Positions 62,852-64,000 of a DNA stretch of 64,000 bases are shown here, piece by piece. A program made the position numbers and the translations under genes. Source of the stretch: CALZIK01 sp945787635 (lineage in GTDB: Bacteria > Acidobacteriota > Thermoanaerobaculia > Multivoradales > JAHEKO01); the NCBI GenBank assembly GCA_947259725.1, contig CAMYNM010000003.1, positions 1 through 64,000 on the forward strand, in the 5' to 3' direction. The notes below the pieces were generated by a model that worked only from the letters and a program-made list of their open reading frames with translations, did not search any database and was not told where the DNA came from. The first letter of the stretch is position 1, and every line of letters starts with the position of its first letter.

Positions 62852-64000
62852 CTAGGCGATCACCAGCTCGAACATGCCCGCACGGTAGGCGGTGATCTTG
62901 CCGGTAAACGCGGAGGCCGCGACCGTGAGCGGCGAAGCCAGGTAGAGGCGTCCCGGACCGGATCGACCCTTGTAGTTTCGATTGATCGCCGAGACGGTGA
63001 CTTGATCCTCGCGGTCCGAAACTCCGGGACCGCAACCGATGCAGGCGCCGCAGCCCGGTTGAATGAGCCTCACCCCGGCCCGCTCGAAGGTCTCGATGAA
63101 GCCTTGTTGATGACAGAACTCCTCGACCTCGTGCGACCCGAACTGGATCAGGAACTGAACGCCGGGGGCAATCCGGTGCCCGCTGTCGACCGCTTCCTTG
63201 ACCACGCGATGGTAGAAGATCAGGTCGTCGATCTTGCCGGCGGTGCAGCTGCCGCCGTAGGCGATGTCGATCGGGACATCACCGAGCTCGTCGACAAATG
63301 CGCCGTTGGTGGGGTCCGAGGGGATCCCGACGTCGGGATTCCCCGGATGAGCGACCATCGGCCGCATGCGAGACAGGTCGATCGTATGGCGGCCGCCGTG
63401 ATAGTGAGCTTTCGGGTCCGGGCTGACCGAGGCTCGTTCAAGCTCTTCCCGGGTGAGCTCCGGCCGGTGGGCCAGAATCCAGTCGTAGGTTTTGTCGTCG
63501 GCCTCGACGATGGCGGTACGCGCCGAGCACTCGGTCGCCATGTTGGTCAGGGTGGCTCGCTCGTCCATCGACAGGCCGGCCAGCCCCGGGCCGCCGAACT
63601 CCATCACCCGCTTCAGGGTCTTTTGCGGCTTGGCGTACTCGAGCAGGATGTGGAGCATCAGGTCCTTGGCGGTCACTCCGGAGCGAAGCTCTCCCACGAG
63701 GTCGAACCGGATCGACTCCGGCACTTCCACGGAGGTGAATCCTGAGTGGATCAGGTTGGCGTACTCGGTGGCGCCCACCCCCCAGGTGAGCGCGTTGTTG
63801 CAGCCTCCCATGCAGGTGTGGCTGTCGGTCGCCTGGATGAACTGCCCGGGTGAGACCAGGCTTTCGCGGGCGACCTCGTGACAGATACCCGGCGAAACCC
63901 CGTCCTTGGCCGAGAAGTCCTGCACCGCGGAGTGGTCCTGAAAGACGTGCTGCAGCTCTCTCAACGTGTTGATCTTGCCGACAAAGGGCATCATCTTGGG
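62852..64000 (-). CDS. Aconitase / isopropylmalate dehydratase-family large subunit (partial)
   Basis: The visible C-terminal part (about 380 residues; the gene continues past the window edge) has ATDSHTCMGG and GVGATEYANL, and GGSCTAGKIDDL; Cys in QPGCGACIGCGPG ligate the 4Fe-4S. NRNYKGRSGPGRLYLASPLT is typical of the family. It interconverts a hydroxy acid through dehydration. LeuC/homoaconitase versus a TCA aconitase cannot be decided without the N-terminus. Followed by asparaginase, with no leuD small subunit seen. Confidence 0.85.
   Translation of the reverse strand, partial: PKMMPFVGKINTLRELQHVFQDHSAVQDFSAKDGVSPGICHEVARESLVSPGQFIQATDSHTCMGGCNNALTWGVGATEYANLIHSGFTSVEVPESIRFDLVGELRSGVTAKDLMLHILLEYAKPQKTLKRVMEFGGPGLAGLSMDERATLTNMATECSARTAIVEADDKTYDWILAHRPELTREELERASVSPDPKAHYHGGRHTIDLSRMRPMVAHPGNPDVGIPSDPTNGAFVDELGDVPIDIAYGGSCTAGKIDDLIFYHRVVKEAVDSGHRIAPGVQFLIQFGSHEVEEFCHQQGFIETFERAGVRLIQPGCGACIGCGPGVSDREDQVTVSAINRNYKGRSGPGRLYLASPLTVAASAFTGKITAYRAGMFELVIA

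Overview
The window is about 64 kb of GC-rich DNA, densely packed with housekeeping genes from a Gram-negative (diderm) bacterium. Direct signs of an outer membrane are a complete Kdo pathway (kdsB, kdsA, kdsD, kdsC), a lipid A-type acyltransferase and a LolA-like carrier. Other clues are a c-di-AMP module (cdaA-cdaR-glmM-pdxJ), a futalosine-pathway MqnD-like protein, a Bacillus/Chlorobium-type sdhCAB and GS-I-alpha glutamine synthetase. Together these best fit Acidobacteriota, perhaps Thermoanaerobaculia. That placement is inference; no rRNA or other decisive marker is present.

Layout. 0-3 kb: an acyl carrier protein and a PapA5/condensation-type acyltransferase on the minus strand, divergent from a frameshifted HemN-like radical SAM gene with an unusual CX7CX2C motif. 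3.3-8.4 kb: tRNA-Phe, a secreted Zn-PLC/P1-like protein, purH, a LolA-like protein, a secreted CNA-B/BamE-like protein and a polyprenyl synthase whose 3' end overlaps a convergent membrane-anchored jelly-roll protein. 9.6-15.4 kb: the Kdo cluster kdsB-pyrG-kdsA-kdsD-kdsC-acyltransferase, with pyrG supplying CTP for CMP-Kdo. 15.4-20.5 kb: tatAC, ctpA, a deacetylase, a sigma-like gene, rpmG, tRNA-Asp and tRNA-Val. 20.7-26 kb: sodA, an ArsR regulator, tRNA-CAU and tilS-hpt-ftsH. 26-30 kb: cdaA-cdaR-glmM-pdxJ. 30-38 kb: a sigma-54 response regulator, recD2, an ECF sigma operon with a bactofilin-like membrane protein, and uppP. 38-44 kb: DUF4301, glnA, a DedA/TVP38 protein with its flavin oxidoreductase. 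44-48.7 kb: sdhCAB and pcnB. 48.8-52.7 kb: a Tyr/His/Arg-rich secreted protein, a hydrolase-OsmC fusion, an SDR and a methyltransferase. 52.7-64 kb: sucC-sucD-S51-ndk-zinc ribbon, a SpoIIE phosphatase, icd, cdd, a 187-bp inverted-repeat element, and an operon of an aconitase-family protein (cut by the window end), asparaginase and MqnD-like protein.

Working together: TCA-cycle genes (sdh, suc, icd, aconitase family) are spread over the right third. Envelope functions (Kdo, Lol, Tat, UppP, GlmM, c-di-AMP) fill the left and middle. Many neighbours share start/stop codons (ATGA, GTGA, TTGA, TAATG), so translational coupling is the rule.

The least ordinary signals are: a short repeat that starts at the TAG stop codon of at least five unrelated genes; an HPRT-like protein in the tilS-ftsH slot that has lost most catalytic motifs; an S51-like protein without its nucleophile; a perfect 26-bp inverted-repeat (MITE-like) element; stem-loops abutting tRNA 5' ends; and the radical SAM/ACP/acyltransferase locus at the left edge. 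No CRISPR array, riboswitch, rRNA, prophage or intact transposase gene was seen.
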